From Methylobacterium sp. J-070 (lineage in GTDB: Bacteria > Pseudomonadota > Alphaproteobacteria > Rhizobiales > Beijerinckiaceae), in the NCBI RefSeq assembly GCF_022829385.1, contig NZ_JAKSXX010000151.1:1-64000 (forward strand): a DNA stretch of 64,000 nucleotides, in the 5' to 3' direction. Shown one piece after another: positions 46,594-55,356 of this stretch. How positions within the stretch are numbered: position 1 is the first letter of the stretch; every line of letters begins with the position of its first letter. Position numbers and translations under genes: made by a program. Below the pieces are notes generated by a model. The model was not told where the DNA came from and searched no databases. It saw only the letters and a program-made list of their open reading frames with translations.

Positions 46594-47916
46594 CTAGGCG
46601 TTCGCCGGCACCGCGGGCGGAACGCCGGCGCCGCTCTCCGGCTCGCCGCTGCCGGCGGCGCCCCGGGTCTCGGGCATCAGCGCGAGATACAGCACGAAGC
46701 CCAGAGCCGCGATGGCCGCCAGCGCCAGGAACGCCGTGGCATAGCCGGCCGAGACGATGATCACGCCGGCGAGCGTGGCGCTGAGCGAGGCGCCGATCCC
46801 CTGCGCGGTGGCCACGGCGCCCTGAGCGGCATTGAAGCGGCCGCCGCCGCGGGTGAGGTCGGCCACCACGATCGGGAACAGCGCCCCGTAGACGCCCGCG
46901 CCGATCCCGTCGAGCAGCTGGACGCCCACGAGCCAGAACGGGTTGTCCGAGAGCGTGTAGAGCACGCCGCGCACCGCGAGCACGCCGAAGGCGGCGAGGA
47001 AGATCGGCTTGCGGCCGATGACATCGGCCTTGGCGCCCACGAAGATCGCCACCGGCACCATGACGCACTGAGCCGCCACGATGCAGACCGCGATCAGCGA
47101 GGTCGCGTGGTCCTTGCCGGACAGGTGGGTGAGGAACTGGCCCACCGAGGTCAGCATCGCCGCATTGGCGAGGTGGAAGATCGCGCAGAGTATCGCGAAC
47201 AGCAGCAGAGACCGGTTCTGCAGGAGGGTCGCGAGACCCGAGGGCTTCTCCTGCGTCTGCGCCTCGTCCTCGGTCATGCCGCGGGCGAGATCGTTGTCGA
47301 TGGCCTCGGCCGGCACCAGCAGCATGGCGCCGATGGAGCAGGCCGCCAGCACGCCCATGAGCCAGAACACCACGATCGGCCCGAAGAAGTAGGCGAGGCC
47401 GCCCGCCACCGCCGCAGAAACGGCGTTGCCGGCATGGTTGAAGCCCTCGTTGCGGCCGATCCGCTTGGCGAACATCTTCGGCCCGACGAGGCCGAGGGTG
47501 ATGGCGGCGAGCGCGGGCGGGAAGATCGTGCCGGCGACATGGGCGACCGACTGGGTCGCGGTCACGAGGTAGAAGTTCGAGATGAACGGCAGGACGAGGC
47601 AGCTCGCCGTCACCGCGATGGCGCCGCCGATCACGATGGCGCGCTTGTGGCTGGTGGCGTCGATGAGTGCGCCCGCCGGTGTCTGGGCGAGGAGGCCGAG
47701 GATGCCCGCCACGGTCATCACGACACCGACGGTGGCCTCGTTCCAGCCCTGGTCCGGCCCGCGCACCGCGATGAGGTAGATGGCGAGGTACGGGCCGAGC
47801 CCGTCGCGCACGTCGGCCAGGAAGAAGTTGAGCGCGTCGAGGCCGCGCAGGGCTCGGCTCGAGGTGGCCGCGCTGCTCCCGGTCCGGCCCGATGCGGCTG
47901 CCGTCACCCTGTCCAT
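46594..47916 (-). CDS. MFS transporter of unknown substrate
   Basis: A 440-residue carrier with 12 predicted helices. The N-terminal region LRGLDALNFFLADVRDGLGPYLAIYL is followed by a helix 2-3 loop (LIDATSHKRAIVIGG) and GRNEGFNHAGNAVSAAVAGGLAYFFGP in the middle, with a central cytoplasmic loop rich in Glu and Gln (MTEDEAQTQEKPSG). The pattern is like the group of MFS proteins often annotated next to two-component genes, but no substrate can be named. Both flanking gaps are about 145 bp, so it is probably monocistronic. Confidence 0.82.
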   Translation of the reverse strand: MDRVTAAASGRTGSSAATSSRALRGLDALNFFLADVRDGLGPYLAIYLIAVRGPDQGWNEATVGVVMTVAGILGLLAQTPAGALIDATSHKRAIVIGGAIAVTASCLVLPFISNFYLVTATQSVAHVAGTIFPPALAAITLGLVGPKMFAKRIGRNEGFNHAGNAVSAAVAGGLAYFFGPIVVFWLMGVLAACSIGAMLLVPAEAIDNDLARGMTEDEAQTQEKPSGLATLLQNRSLLLFAILCAIFHLANAAMLTSVGQFLTHLSGKDHATSLIAVCIVAAQCVMVPVAIFVGAKADVIGRKPIFLAAFGVLAVRGVLYTLSDNPFWLVGVQLLDGIGAGVYGALFPIVVADLTRGGGRFNAAQGAVATAQGIGASLSATLAGVIIVSAGYATAFLALAAIAALGFVLYLALMPETRGAAGSGEPESGAGVPPAVPANA

Positions 47917-48059
47917 CGTGAGTCGCGTCCCCGAAAGGCGGCGCGCCTAGCCCTCAGCCGGACCGCGCGCCGCGAGGCTCGACGCCCGCGTTGGCGATCG
48001 GTTCCCGCCCGGCCGGGGGCTCGGGCGGCCGCCGCGCGGTTCTTCGCGTCGCGGGCCCG

Positions 48060-49463
48060 CTAGGCCTCGTCGGAGGCCGCCGAAGCGTCGGGATTTCCGA
48101 CATCACTTGTCGTGTCTTCCGACAAATCCGAGCCCGGCGCGCCCAGTCCGTAGCGCTCGATCTTCGCGTAGAGGAGCTGCCGCTGGATGCCGAGGCGGCG
48201 CGCGGCCCGGGCCCTGTTGCCCTCGGCCTCCCGCAGCGCCGCGGCAATCATGGTCCGCTCCAGGCGGGCTACGGCACCGGGCAGGTCGCCGGACAGCCAG
48301 TCCTCAGGTGTCTCGTCACCGGTCCGCCGGTCCGGGCGCGGCGCCGGCAGGTCGATGTCGTCGCCCGCGATCACGCCGCCGCGCACCAGCATGGCGGCGC
48401 GCTCCACGACATTGCGCAGTTCGCGGACGTTGCCCGGCCATTCATGGGCCAGCAGCCGGGATGCGCCGGCTCCGCTCAGGCGCTTGCCCGAGGGTGCGAG
48501 GAAGTGCTCGGCGAGCGGGACGATGTCGGCCAGCCGTTCCCGCAGGGGCGGCAGGGTGATCGGCACGACCGCGAAACGGTAATACAGGTCGGCGCGGAAC
48601 CGGCCGTCGGCCACCAGCGCCGGCAGGTCGCGGTGCGTGGCGGCGACCAGCCGGACGTCGATCCGCGCAGGCCGGCCGCCCAGCGGCGTCACGATGCAAT
48701 CCTGGATCACCCGCAGGATCTTGGCCTGCATGGGGGCGGGCATGTCGCCGATCTCATCCAGGAACAGCGTGCCGCCCTCGGCCTGATGGAAGGCGCCGGC
48801 GCGGTCCGCGGCCGACCCGGGAAACGCGCCCCGGACATGCCCGAAGAGCTCGCTCTCCAGCTGATCCCCGGGGATCGCCGCGCAGTTCACCGGGATGAAC
48901 GGCCGGGCCCGCCGCCGCGAGTAGGCGTGCAGCGCCCGCGCCACCTCCTCCTTGCCGGTGCCGGTCTCGCCCTGGATCAGGATGGTGGAGGCGGTGTCGG
49001 CGACGAGGCCGATGGTCTTCTGGACCCGCCGCATGCCGGCGCTGGAGCCGACGAGACCCGGATGGCCGGTCGGGGCGGCCGGGCCGGCGGCGTCCGGCGG
49101 TGCGGATCCCAGCATCGCGTCGAGGGCGGCGGCGAGATCGGCGCGGCCGATCGGCTTGGTCAGGTGGTCGTGCGCGCCCAGGCGCATCGCCTCGATCGTG
49201 TTGGCCGGGCTCGCGAAGGCGGTCAGCACGGTCACGGGCGGCCGGTCCGGCAGCGTGCAGATCCGCTCCAGCGTGGCCATGCCGTCGAGGTCCCCGGGCA
49301 TCCGCAGATCGAGGAGCACCGCCGCCACCGGGGTCTCGCGCAGGCGCGCCAGGGCCTCCGAGCCGGACGCCGCCGGCAGCGGCGTGTGTCCGAGGTCGGC
49401 CACGGTCTCGGCGAGCCCCTCGCGGAGGGCCCTATCGTCGTCGACGATCAGGATGGTCGCCAT
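48060..49463 (-). CDS. NtrC-type response regulator with altered GAFTGA loop
   Basis: A 467-residue three-domain regulator. Receiver: VDDD near the start and phospho-acceptor Asp 52 in LLDLRMPG. AAA+ domain: Walker A GETGTGKE (165-172), Walker B GGTLFLDEIGD (230-240), sensor region ATHRDL, and WPGNVRELRN. C-terminal Fis-type helix-turn-helix (about 411-440, GNRARAARRLGIQRQLLY). The sigma-54 contact loop, normally GAFTGA, reads GAFPGS (212-217). It is the partner of the upstream kinase, whose gene it overlaps by 16 bp. Confidence 0.9.
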   Translation of the reverse strand: MATILIVDDDRALREGLAETVADLGHTPLPAASGSEALARLRETPVAAVLLDLRMPGDLDGMATLERICTLPDRPPVTVLTAFASPANTIEAMRLGAHDHLTKPIGRADLAAALDAMLGSAPPDAAGPAAPTGHPGLVGSSAGMRRVQKTIGLVADTASTILIQGETGTGKEEVARALHAYSRRRARPFIPVNCAAIPGDQLESELFGHVRGAFPGSAADRAGAFHQAEGGTLFLDEIGDMPAPMQAKILRVIQDCIVTPLGGRPARIDVRLVAATHRDLPALVADGRFRADLYYRFAVVPITLPPLRERLADIVPLAEHFLAPSGKRLSGAGASRLLAHEWPGNVRELRNVVERAAMLVRGGVIAGDDIDLPAPRPDRRTGDETPEDWLSGDLPGAVARLERTMIAAALREAEGNRARAARRLGIQRQLLYAKIERYGLGAPGSDLSEDTTSDVGNPDASAASDEA

Positions 49464-50911
49464 GGCAAATCCAGCAGGAAGGTGGTCTCGGTCGCGTCCT
49501 CCACCAGCCCGACTGCGCCGCGATGCGCCAGGGCGATCTCGCGCACGATGGCGAGACCGAGCCCGGTCCCGTCCGGCCGGCCGGTGACGAAGGGTTCGAA
49601 CACCGTGGCGCGGATGGCGGCGTCGATCCCGGGACCCGTGTCGCTGACGCGCAGGTGCAGCCGTACGGTGCCGTCGGCCGTGACCCGCGCGGCGCCGAGC
49701 CGGACGCGGCCCCCCGGCGGCGTGTGCTGGAGCGCGTTCAGCAGGAGATTGTCCAGGGCACGGGCGACCTGCGCCCGGTCGATATGCGGGTGGTCCGCTG
49801 CGGGCAGCCCCTCGGCCGCGACGGTGATCCCCACCGCGTGGACGCGGGCGAAATCCTCCTGCAGCCGCGCGCATTCCGCGAGCAGCGGCGCCACCGCGGT
49901 CGGATTCCGGTGGAGCGGGCGCGCCTGGGTCAGGTTGAGCAGGTCCCGCAGCAGCGTGTCGACCCGGGCGATCTGACCGAGGACCGCCTCCAGGGCGGTC
50001 GCGGCGCGCCCGGGATCGCCGCTGACGAGCGCATTCTCGGCCTTGAGCCGCATCGCGGCGATCGGGTTGCGGATCTCGTGGGCGATGCTCGCCGCCAGCC
50101 GTCCGACCGCGGCCAGGCGCTCGGCGGCCCCGGCCCGCGTCCGGGCCTCCCGCAGACGCCCGCCCGCCGCATTGAGGGCCTCGACCAGGCGGTCGAGCTC
50201 GGGCTCGCCGGTCCGGTCGAGGCGGGGCAGGTCCTCGCCGTCCGGCCGCGGTGCCGCCAGCGCGGCTTCGAGCCGGGCGATGCGGCCGGAGAACCCGTAC
50301 AGGAACCACCCGAGGAAGGCCGCCGACCCGAGCACGGTCACGGCCAGGAAGCCGAGGCCCGCCACGAAACGCGTGTAGGTGGGGCCATCGTTGACGCGGG
50401 CGCGCCCCATGGCCCAGGCGGTCAGGCCCGGCTCGGGCCCGCGCAGCGGGCAGCCCTGGAGCAGGAGCACCTGCGTGCGGCTCGGCCGGCGGAGCGAGAC
50501 CGCGTGGTCGACGCGCAGGACCTGCGCGTTGAGGGCGGCGATCGTGTCCTGCTCGGCAGCCGGGAGGTCGGTCTTCCGGCCGGTCCCCTCGTAGGTGGGG
50601 TAGGCGTAGGCGAGCGAGCCATCCGCGGCGCTCCAGATCCCGCCCTCGATGCCCGGGGCGCCGCCGAGCGCCGCCTCCACCGCGCCGCCGAGGTCGCCCT
50701 CGGCGCCGCTGCCCCCGCGGAGGCGGACCAGGGCTGCGTAGCGGTCGGTGATCTCGCGGCAGGCCCGGCCGACCGCCACGTCCGACTGGGCGACCTGGAC
50801 GCCGGTCGACTGGTCGTAGACGCCCAGCATCAGGTAGGCGGTCGCGGCCGCCGAGACCAGCAGCAGCACCCATAGGGCGAGCAGCCGGGCACGCAGGCTG
50901 TAGGCCGTCAC
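49448..50911 (-). CDS. Sensor histidine kinase, partner of the NtrC-type regulator
   Basis: A 487-residue membrane kinase. Helix 1 at about 9-29 and helix 2 at about 180-205 flank a periplasmic sensor domain of about 150 residues. A linker is followed by the dimerisation domain with SIAHEIRNPIAAMRLKAEN (His 278) and the ATPase with N-box DNLLLNALQHTPPGG, G1 VSDTGPGID and G2 GTGLGLAIV. The start is GTG 50911 (TAYSLRARLLALWVLLL), at the first membrane helix. The sensed signal is unknown; no transporter or enzyme gene is joined to the pair. Confidence 0.88.
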   Translation of the reverse strand: MTAYSLRARLLALWVLLLVSAAATAYLMLGVYDQSTGVQVAQSDVAVGRACREITDRYAALVRLRGGSGAEGDLGGAVEAALGGAPGIEGGIWSAADGSLAYAYPTYEGTGRKTDLPAAEQDTIAALNAQVLRVDHAVSLRRPSRTQVLLLQGCPLRGPEPGLTAWAMGRARVNDGPTYTRFVAGLGFLAVTVLGSAAFLGWFLYGFSGRIARLEAALAAPRPDGEDLPRLDRTGEPELDRLVEALNAAGGRLREARTRAGAAERLAAVGRLAASIAHEIRNPIAAMRLKAENALVSGDPGRAATALEAVLGQIARVDTLLRDLLNLTQARPLHRNPTAVAPLLAECARLQEDFARVHAVGITVAAEGLPAADHPHIDRAQVARALDNLLLNALQHTPPGGRVRLGAARVTADGTVRLHLRVSDTGPGIDAAIRATVFEPFVTGRPDGTGLGLAIVREIALAHRGAVGLVEDATETTFLLDLPWRPS

Positions 50912-51277
50912 GGCAATTCCCGGTCCGGCACGGCGCGGCTTCCTCCGACGGGACCCCGTCGGTCCGCGGGAATCCCTAAGCCGACTGCGCCGACGTGACC
51001 ACCCGGCCCACGGCGGGCCCCGCCGGGAATTACAGACATCAGACGGCGTGACGATGCAACCCTGGCGTGAAAGTCTCGTCGAAACACCCGTATTCGCGCC
51101 GAAGAGATTTTGATGCGGCGGCGAAGAAGCCGGATGTTCTGGGGAAGCTCGCCGCCCTCGCCAATCTTTGCTAAACAAATCGGTGCAGCGATGCCATCGA
51201 AGCCGCGCGATCCCGGCGAGGGCGCGCTCCGCCCGCGCGCCATTCCCGGGCCGCGGATGCGCGATCGGAGACGGACG
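50912..51277. other. Divergent intergenic region, kinase and Hpt genes
   Basis: A 366-bp gap between the divergent histidine kinase and Hpt genes. It contains a less GC-rich patch (about 51050-51180) with TTTGCTAAACAAA. No clear vegetative or sigma-54 promoter was found. Frames are open through part of it in the Hpt direction, so a longer Hpt protein starting at 51191 or 51257 cannot be excluded. Confidence 0.5.
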
Positions 51278-51619
51278 GTGTCAGAGGCCCTCGTGAACCA
51301 GGATGCGCTCGATGAACTGTCGGCGGTGATCGGCACCGAGAAGCTCGTCCGCATCGTCGACCGTTTCGTCCTGAGCCTCACGACGGCTTTCGAGGGGGCG
51401 GACCGCGCGGCGGCCGATTACGGACGCGAGGCGCACACGCTGGTGTCGATGGCGGGCATGCTCGGCTGTGCGCCGCTCTCCCGGGCCTGTCGCGGCCTCG
51501 AGGAATCCGCCAAGGCGGGCGACGACCTGACGGCCCCGCTGATCGACCTCAAGGCGCTCCGCGACGGGACGCTGGCGGCCCTGCGGGAGCTGCGTGCCCG
51601 GGCCGACGGCGCGGTCTGA
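51278..51619 (+). CDS. Stand-alone Hpt (histidine phosphotransfer) protein
   Basis: A 113-residue helical protein. The phosphorylatable His is in GREAHTLVSMAGMLGC (His 53), matching the Hpt pattern HxLxSxAGxLG, and is followed by the helix SRACRGLEESAKAGDD. Hpt proteins relay phosphate between receiver domains of hybrid kinases and response regulators. GTG 51278 with GGAG about 8 nt upstream is chosen. It is divergent from the kinase/regulator pair and close to the HWE kinase, neither of which has the receiver domain of a classical phosphorelay apart from the NtrC-type regulator. Confidence 0.78.
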   Translation: MSEALVNQDALDELSAVIGTEKLVRIVDRFVLSLTTAFEGADRAAADYGREAHTLVSMAGMLGCAPLSRACRGLEESAKAGDDLTAPLIDLKALRDGTLAALRELRARADGAV

Positions 51620-51663
51620 GCGCCCGCCGCTAAGCACGACGGCCATGGCCGAGCCGGCGCCGC

Positions 51664-51900
51664 TCAATTCTGGCGCTTGACGAGCGCCTCGATCGCCGCG
51701 CGGTGAAACTCGGTCGCCATCTCGCTCAGGATGTCGGCGGCAGCGGGATTGACCCGGCGGGTCATGAGGCTCTGCTGTTCGAAGGTGCGATGCATCGCGT
51801 CGATGTCGGCCCGCGTCACGAACGGATTCTCCGCGATGGCCCAGCCGAACGTGCGCCACAACCCTTTCTGGACGGCCCACGGATCGAACGGTTTCGTCAT
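51664..51900 (-). CDS. Small hypothetical protein (78 aa)
   Basis: Unrecognised. It begins MTKPFDPWAVQKGLWRTFG and continues as two amphipathic helices with an NPFVTRADIDAMHRTFEQQ segment, ending in ALVKRQN. No signal peptide or membrane span. GGAG lies 6 nt before the ATG. The helical, Gln- and Ala-containing make-up recalls small granule- or phasin-like proteins, but the match is too weak for a name. Convergent with the Hpt gene. Confidence 0.65.
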   Translation of the reverse strand: MTKPFDPWAVQKGLWRTFGWAIAENPFVTRADIDAMHRTFEQQSLMTRRVNPAAADILSEMATEFHRAAIEALVKRQN

Positions 51901-52085
51901 CGCGACTCCAGTCCGCCTTGAGCATAAGCCGGCATGCGGAGACGCGCGAGGGTCGGCGCCGCGAATACTGGGGATGCGGGGCGTCGGCAGCCTTCGGGGC
52001 GGTGCGGGTCAGGGTCGGCCCGGCGCACCGACCGAAGCCGACGAACGGACACCGCATCAGGCCGCGCGATCCGCTCGGGCGCCGC

Positions 52086-53324
52086 TTACCCCACCGTCAC
52101 TGCGTCGAGGGGGGCCTCGAAGGTCAGCACCGCCCCGTGCGGCGGGTAGGTGAGATCGGCGGTCCCGCCGAAGCAATGGGCGAGGCTGCGGGCGATCAGG
52201 CGGGTGCCGAAGCCGGTGCGGGTCGGCGGGGTCACCGGCGGTCCGCCCGTCTCCTCCCAGCGGAACCGGAGGGCTCGGCCGCCCTCGGCGTCCACCACCG
52301 CCCAGGTGATCCCGACGCAGCCTGCCGCCACCGAGAGCGCCCCGTACTTGGCGGCATTGGTCCCGAGCTCGTGCAGCATGAGCCCCAGGGTCATCCCGTG
52401 GCGCGGACCGAGGGTGAGTTCGGGCCCCGCGACCCGGAACCGGCCCGCCACCCCGTCGCCGTGCAGCGACACCGCCCCCGCAACCAGCGCCGTCAGGGAT
52501 GCGCTGGTGAAGGAGCCCTGGAGGAGCACGTCGTGGGCCTGGGCGAGGGCGAGCAGCCGCGCCGACAGGGCCTCGCCGGCCGCCTCCAGCGAGGCCGCGT
52601 TGCGCATGGTCTGCGCCGCGACGGCCTGGACCATCGCCAGGGTGTTCTTCATTCGGTGGGAGAGTTCGTGCATGAGCAGCGTCTGACGCGCCTCGGTCAG
52701 CTTCAGCTCGGTGATGTCGCGCGAGACCGCGAGGATGCGCTCCGGGCAGCCGGGGGTGGCGCCGATCGGGGTCACCGCCACGTCCCACCACCGGACCGCG
52801 CCGCCGGTCTCCAGCTGCGCCTGGAAGCGGCTGGTCTCCCCCAGCCGCGCCCGGACCAGGGCGGCGGCGACCGCCGCACGATCCTCGGCCCGGCTCCAGA
52901 CCTCGATCCACGGGCGGCCGATCACCTCCGCCTCGTCCTGCGCGCCGAACAGGGCCGGACCCTCCTCGCTGGCGGTGATCAGGCGCCCGTCGCGATCGAG
53001 GAGTTCGAGGTAATCGTTGGCGACCTGGGGGTAGCTGGTCGGCCGACTCCACGATGCGGCGTGCGGTCCGGCCGCCGGCTCGGTCCCGAGGCCGGCCGGC
53101 TGCAGGGCGGAGGGCGCCTCGGCACGCTCGGCGGCGAGGCGACCGGCCTCGACACGGCTGGCCGCCTCGACGATGCGACCGAGCCGTCGGCTGCGCTGCC
53201 GCTCCCGATCGACCTGTGCGGTGGCCTGCGCCAGCAGGGCGCGTAGGCGGATGTTCTCCGTCTCCAGCGCGTCGAGGCGATGCGCCGCACCGTCCATCCT
53301 CGGCACCACGAGCCCCGCACTCAT
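52086..53324 (-). CDS. PAS-domain HWE-family histidine kinase (orphan)
   Basis: A 412-residue cytoplasmic kinase without membrane spans. A coiled-coil N-terminus (about 14-75) is followed by a PAS/PAC domain (about 100-205, NDYLELLDRDGRL to AVSRDITELKL). The HWE kinase core has HELSHRMKNTLAMVQAVA (219-236), HELGTNAAKYGALS and FRWEETGGPP. HWE kinases feed the general stress response or light and redox signalling in alphaproteobacteria. No partner receiver or PhyR/NepR gene is adjacent. ATG 53324 with GAGGGGG upstream is chosen. Confidence 0.88.
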   Translation of the reverse strand: MSAGLVVPRMDGAAHRLDALETENIRLRALLAQATAQVDRERQRSRRLGRIVEAASRVEAGRLAAERAEAPSALQPAGLGTEPAAGPHAASWSRPTSYPQVANDYLELLDRDGRLITASEEGPALFGAQDEAEVIGRPWIEVWSRAEDRAAVAAALVRARLGETSRFQAQLETGGAVRWWDVAVTPIGATPGCPERILAVSRDITELKLTEARQTLLMHELSHRMKNTLAMVQAVAAQTMRNAASLEAAGEALSARLLALAQAHDVLLQGSFTSASLTALVAGAVSLHGDGVAGRFRVAGPELTLGPRHGMTLGLMLHELGTNAAKYGALSVAAGCVGITWAVVDAEGGRALRFRWEETGGPPVTPPTRTGFGTRLIARSLAHCFGGTADLTYPPHGAVLTFEAPLDAVTVG

Positions 53325-53557
53325 CGCCCGCCCCCTCGCTCTCCCGGCGGGCCGTCTCTGCGCGGCGCGGCACCGGTGGTCCAGCGATCGCGAGGTGCGG
53401 CGACGCGATGTCGGATGCGGAGGGGGGCCGGCGGTTTCGACCGCTTCTGGCAACCCATCCTGCCCGCGACCCAGCGAATCGTTAGATGCCTCACGCTAGC
53501 ATGGCGTCGGGGATAATCAACCGAGCTATGTATTCGCCCGAGGCTGAAAACTTTCTT

Positions 53558-53575
53558 TCCCGGCTAAGGCCGGGA
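53558..53575. terminator. Hairpin after ubiB
   Basis: TCCCGGC (53558-53564) and GCCGGGA (53569-53575) form a perfect 7-bp stem with TAAG loop, 10 bp after the ubiB stop on its strand. The following bases are A-rich with TTTT only 7 nt later, so it is at best a weak intrinsic terminator. The rest of the 260-bp gap holds the HWE kinase upstream region. Confidence 0.4.
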
Positions 53576-53584
53576 TAAAGACCC

Positions 53585-55216
53585 CTATTTGTTTCGCATC
53601 AGCAGCACGAGCCAGCCGATCCCGAGGACAAAGATAATCAAGCCGATCGAGACGAAGACCGGCGTGCCCAGGTCGATGAGGCGGGGCGCGAGCTGCGTCG
53701 CGAAGGCGGCCACCACCAGGGCCACCGCCACCCGCGCGGCGGCGCGCTCGATCCCGCGGGTGACCTTGTCGAGGCCCTTCACCTCGATCTCCACGGTGAC
53801 GCGGCCCTGCTTCAGCCGGACCAGCATCAGGTGGATCAGGGTCGGCAGTTCGGACGCCGCGCCGTAGAGCCCCACGCCCAGGGCCTCGGCCTTCTGCTTG
53901 AGCGCGCCGAGGGAGAACTGCGTCTGCATGCTCGCCCGGACCGTGGGGCCGGCCGCCGCGAACAGGTCGAAGTTCGGGTCGAGGTGGCGCATCACGCCGT
54001 CGGCGGTGACCAGGCCCTTGAACAGGATGGCGAGGTCGGTGGGCATGGCGAGGTCGTTCTCGCGGGCCATGTTCATGAAGTCGGTGAGCACCAGCCCGAG
54101 GTTGAGCGGGATCGAGGAGTGACTCTCCACGAAGGACTGCGCCGAGACCTGGAGGCGGGTGAGGTCCGGGTTGCTGGTGCCGGTCCAGTCCAGCAGCACG
54201 GCCATCAGGCCGTCCGCGTCCTGCTTGAGCATCGCGCCGATCAGCACCAGGAGCTGCGAGCGCCGCCGCTGCGACAGGCGGCCGATGATGCCGAAATCGA
54301 TGAAGCCGATCTTGTTGCCCGGCATGGCCAACATGTTGCCGGGATGCGGATCGGCGTGGAACACGCCCTCGATCAGCGCCATCTGCAGGAAGGCGTCGGT
54401 GCCCTTCTGGGCGAGCAGCTTCTTGTCGAGGCCGGCCGCGCGCAGCGCCGCCTCGTCGTTGGGCGGGATGCCGTGGACGAAGTCCTGCACCAGCACCCGC
54501 TCGGAGCAGTATTCCCAGTGGATCTTCGGGAAGACGATGTCGTCGCGGTCCTCGAAGATCTGGGCCAGCAGCTCGCAGTTGCGCGCCTCATTGAGCAGGT
54601 CGAGCTCGCCGTTCAGCCCGTCGGCCAGGTGGCGCATCTGCTCGCGGGGCTGGTAGCGGGCCATGTCGGGCCACTCGTTCTCGACGATGCGGGCGCCGTG
54701 CGCCATCAGGCGCAGGTCCGCCTCGATGATCTTGCGCAGGTTCGGCCGCAGCACCTTGACGATCACGTCCTCGCCCGTGTGCAGGCGCGCCCGGTAGACC
54801 TGGGCGATCGACGCGGAGGCGATCGGATCCGTGTTGAATTCGGCGAAGACCTCGTTGGGCGGGGCGCCGATATCCTGCTCGAGCTGCGGCCCGATCTGCT
54901 CCCACGGCACCGGCACGACCTGGCTGTGGAGCTTCTGCAGCTCTTCCGTCCAGGCCGGGGACAGGAGGTCCGGGCGGCTCGCCAGCACCTGCCCGAACTT
55001 GATGAAGGTCGGCCCGAGCGCCTCGATCGCCCGGCGCAGCCGCTCGGGTTCGGACAGGCGCGTCACGTCGACCCGGGGCCGGCGCCGCGGCAGCAGGGGC
55101 AGGTAGCGCAGGCCGAGCCGGTCCACGACGCGCGTGACGCCGAACCCGATCAGGATCGTGGCGATCTCCGACAGCCTCTGACGGTCGCGGGCGGCAACGA
55201 AGGCTGTCTTCAGCAT
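53585..55216 (-). CDS. ubiB: UbiB/ABC1-family atypical kinase (ubiquinone biosynthesis)
   Basis: A 543-residue protein of the ABC1/ADCK/UbiB family needed for ubiquinone synthesis; members have ATPase activity and atypical kinase folds. The KxGQ motif is in LGPTFIKFGQVLASRPDLL, the Ala-rich loop in SASIAQVYRARL, and the catalytic block in GVFHADPHPGNMLAM with GFIDFGIIGRL. Two hydrophobic helices at the C-terminus (about 490-540) anchor it in the membrane. In E. coli ubiB adjoins ubiE; here no ubiquinone gene is adjacent. Confidence 0.9.
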   Translation of the reverse strand: MLKTAFVAARDRQRLSEIATILIGFGVTRVVDRLGLRYLPLLPRRRPRVDVTRLSEPERLRRAIEALGPTFIKFGQVLASRPDLLSPAWTEELQKLHSQVVPVPWEQIGPQLEQDIGAPPNEVFAEFNTDPIASASIAQVYRARLHTGEDVIVKVLRPNLRKIIEADLRLMAHGARIVENEWPDMARYQPREQMRHLADGLNGELDLLNEARNCELLAQIFEDRDDIVFPKIHWEYCSERVLVQDFVHGIPPNDEAALRAAGLDKKLLAQKGTDAFLQMALIEGVFHADPHPGNMLAMPGNKIGFIDFGIIGRLSQRRRSQLLVLIGAMLKQDADGLMAVLLDWTGTSNPDLTRLQVSAQSFVESHSSIPLNLGLVLTDFMNMARENDLAMPTDLAILFKGLVTADGVMRHLDPNFDLFAAAGPTVRASMQTQFSLGALKQKAEALGVGLYGAASELPTLIHLMLVRLKQGRVTVEIEVKGLDKVTRGIERAAARVAVALVVAAFATQLAPRLIDLGTPVFVSIGLIIFVLGIGWLVLLMRNK

Positions 55217-55356
55217 GTTCTGGCGCGATCCGTTCGGACGGGAGCAAGCGTCCGGACAGCACGAGCATAAGGACTTTTTTGCGGTCGCGAAGCCCGGGAC
55301 GCCGCCGTCCGTCCGTATAGCCGGCGCCGCGCCCTAGCGCGAGCGCTCGGTCCGGA

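Noticed and set aside
51100..51200. Sigma-54 promoter near the kinase gene
   Set aside because: TTGGC- and TGGCG-like words were seen, but no GG-N10-GC pair with the correct spacing.
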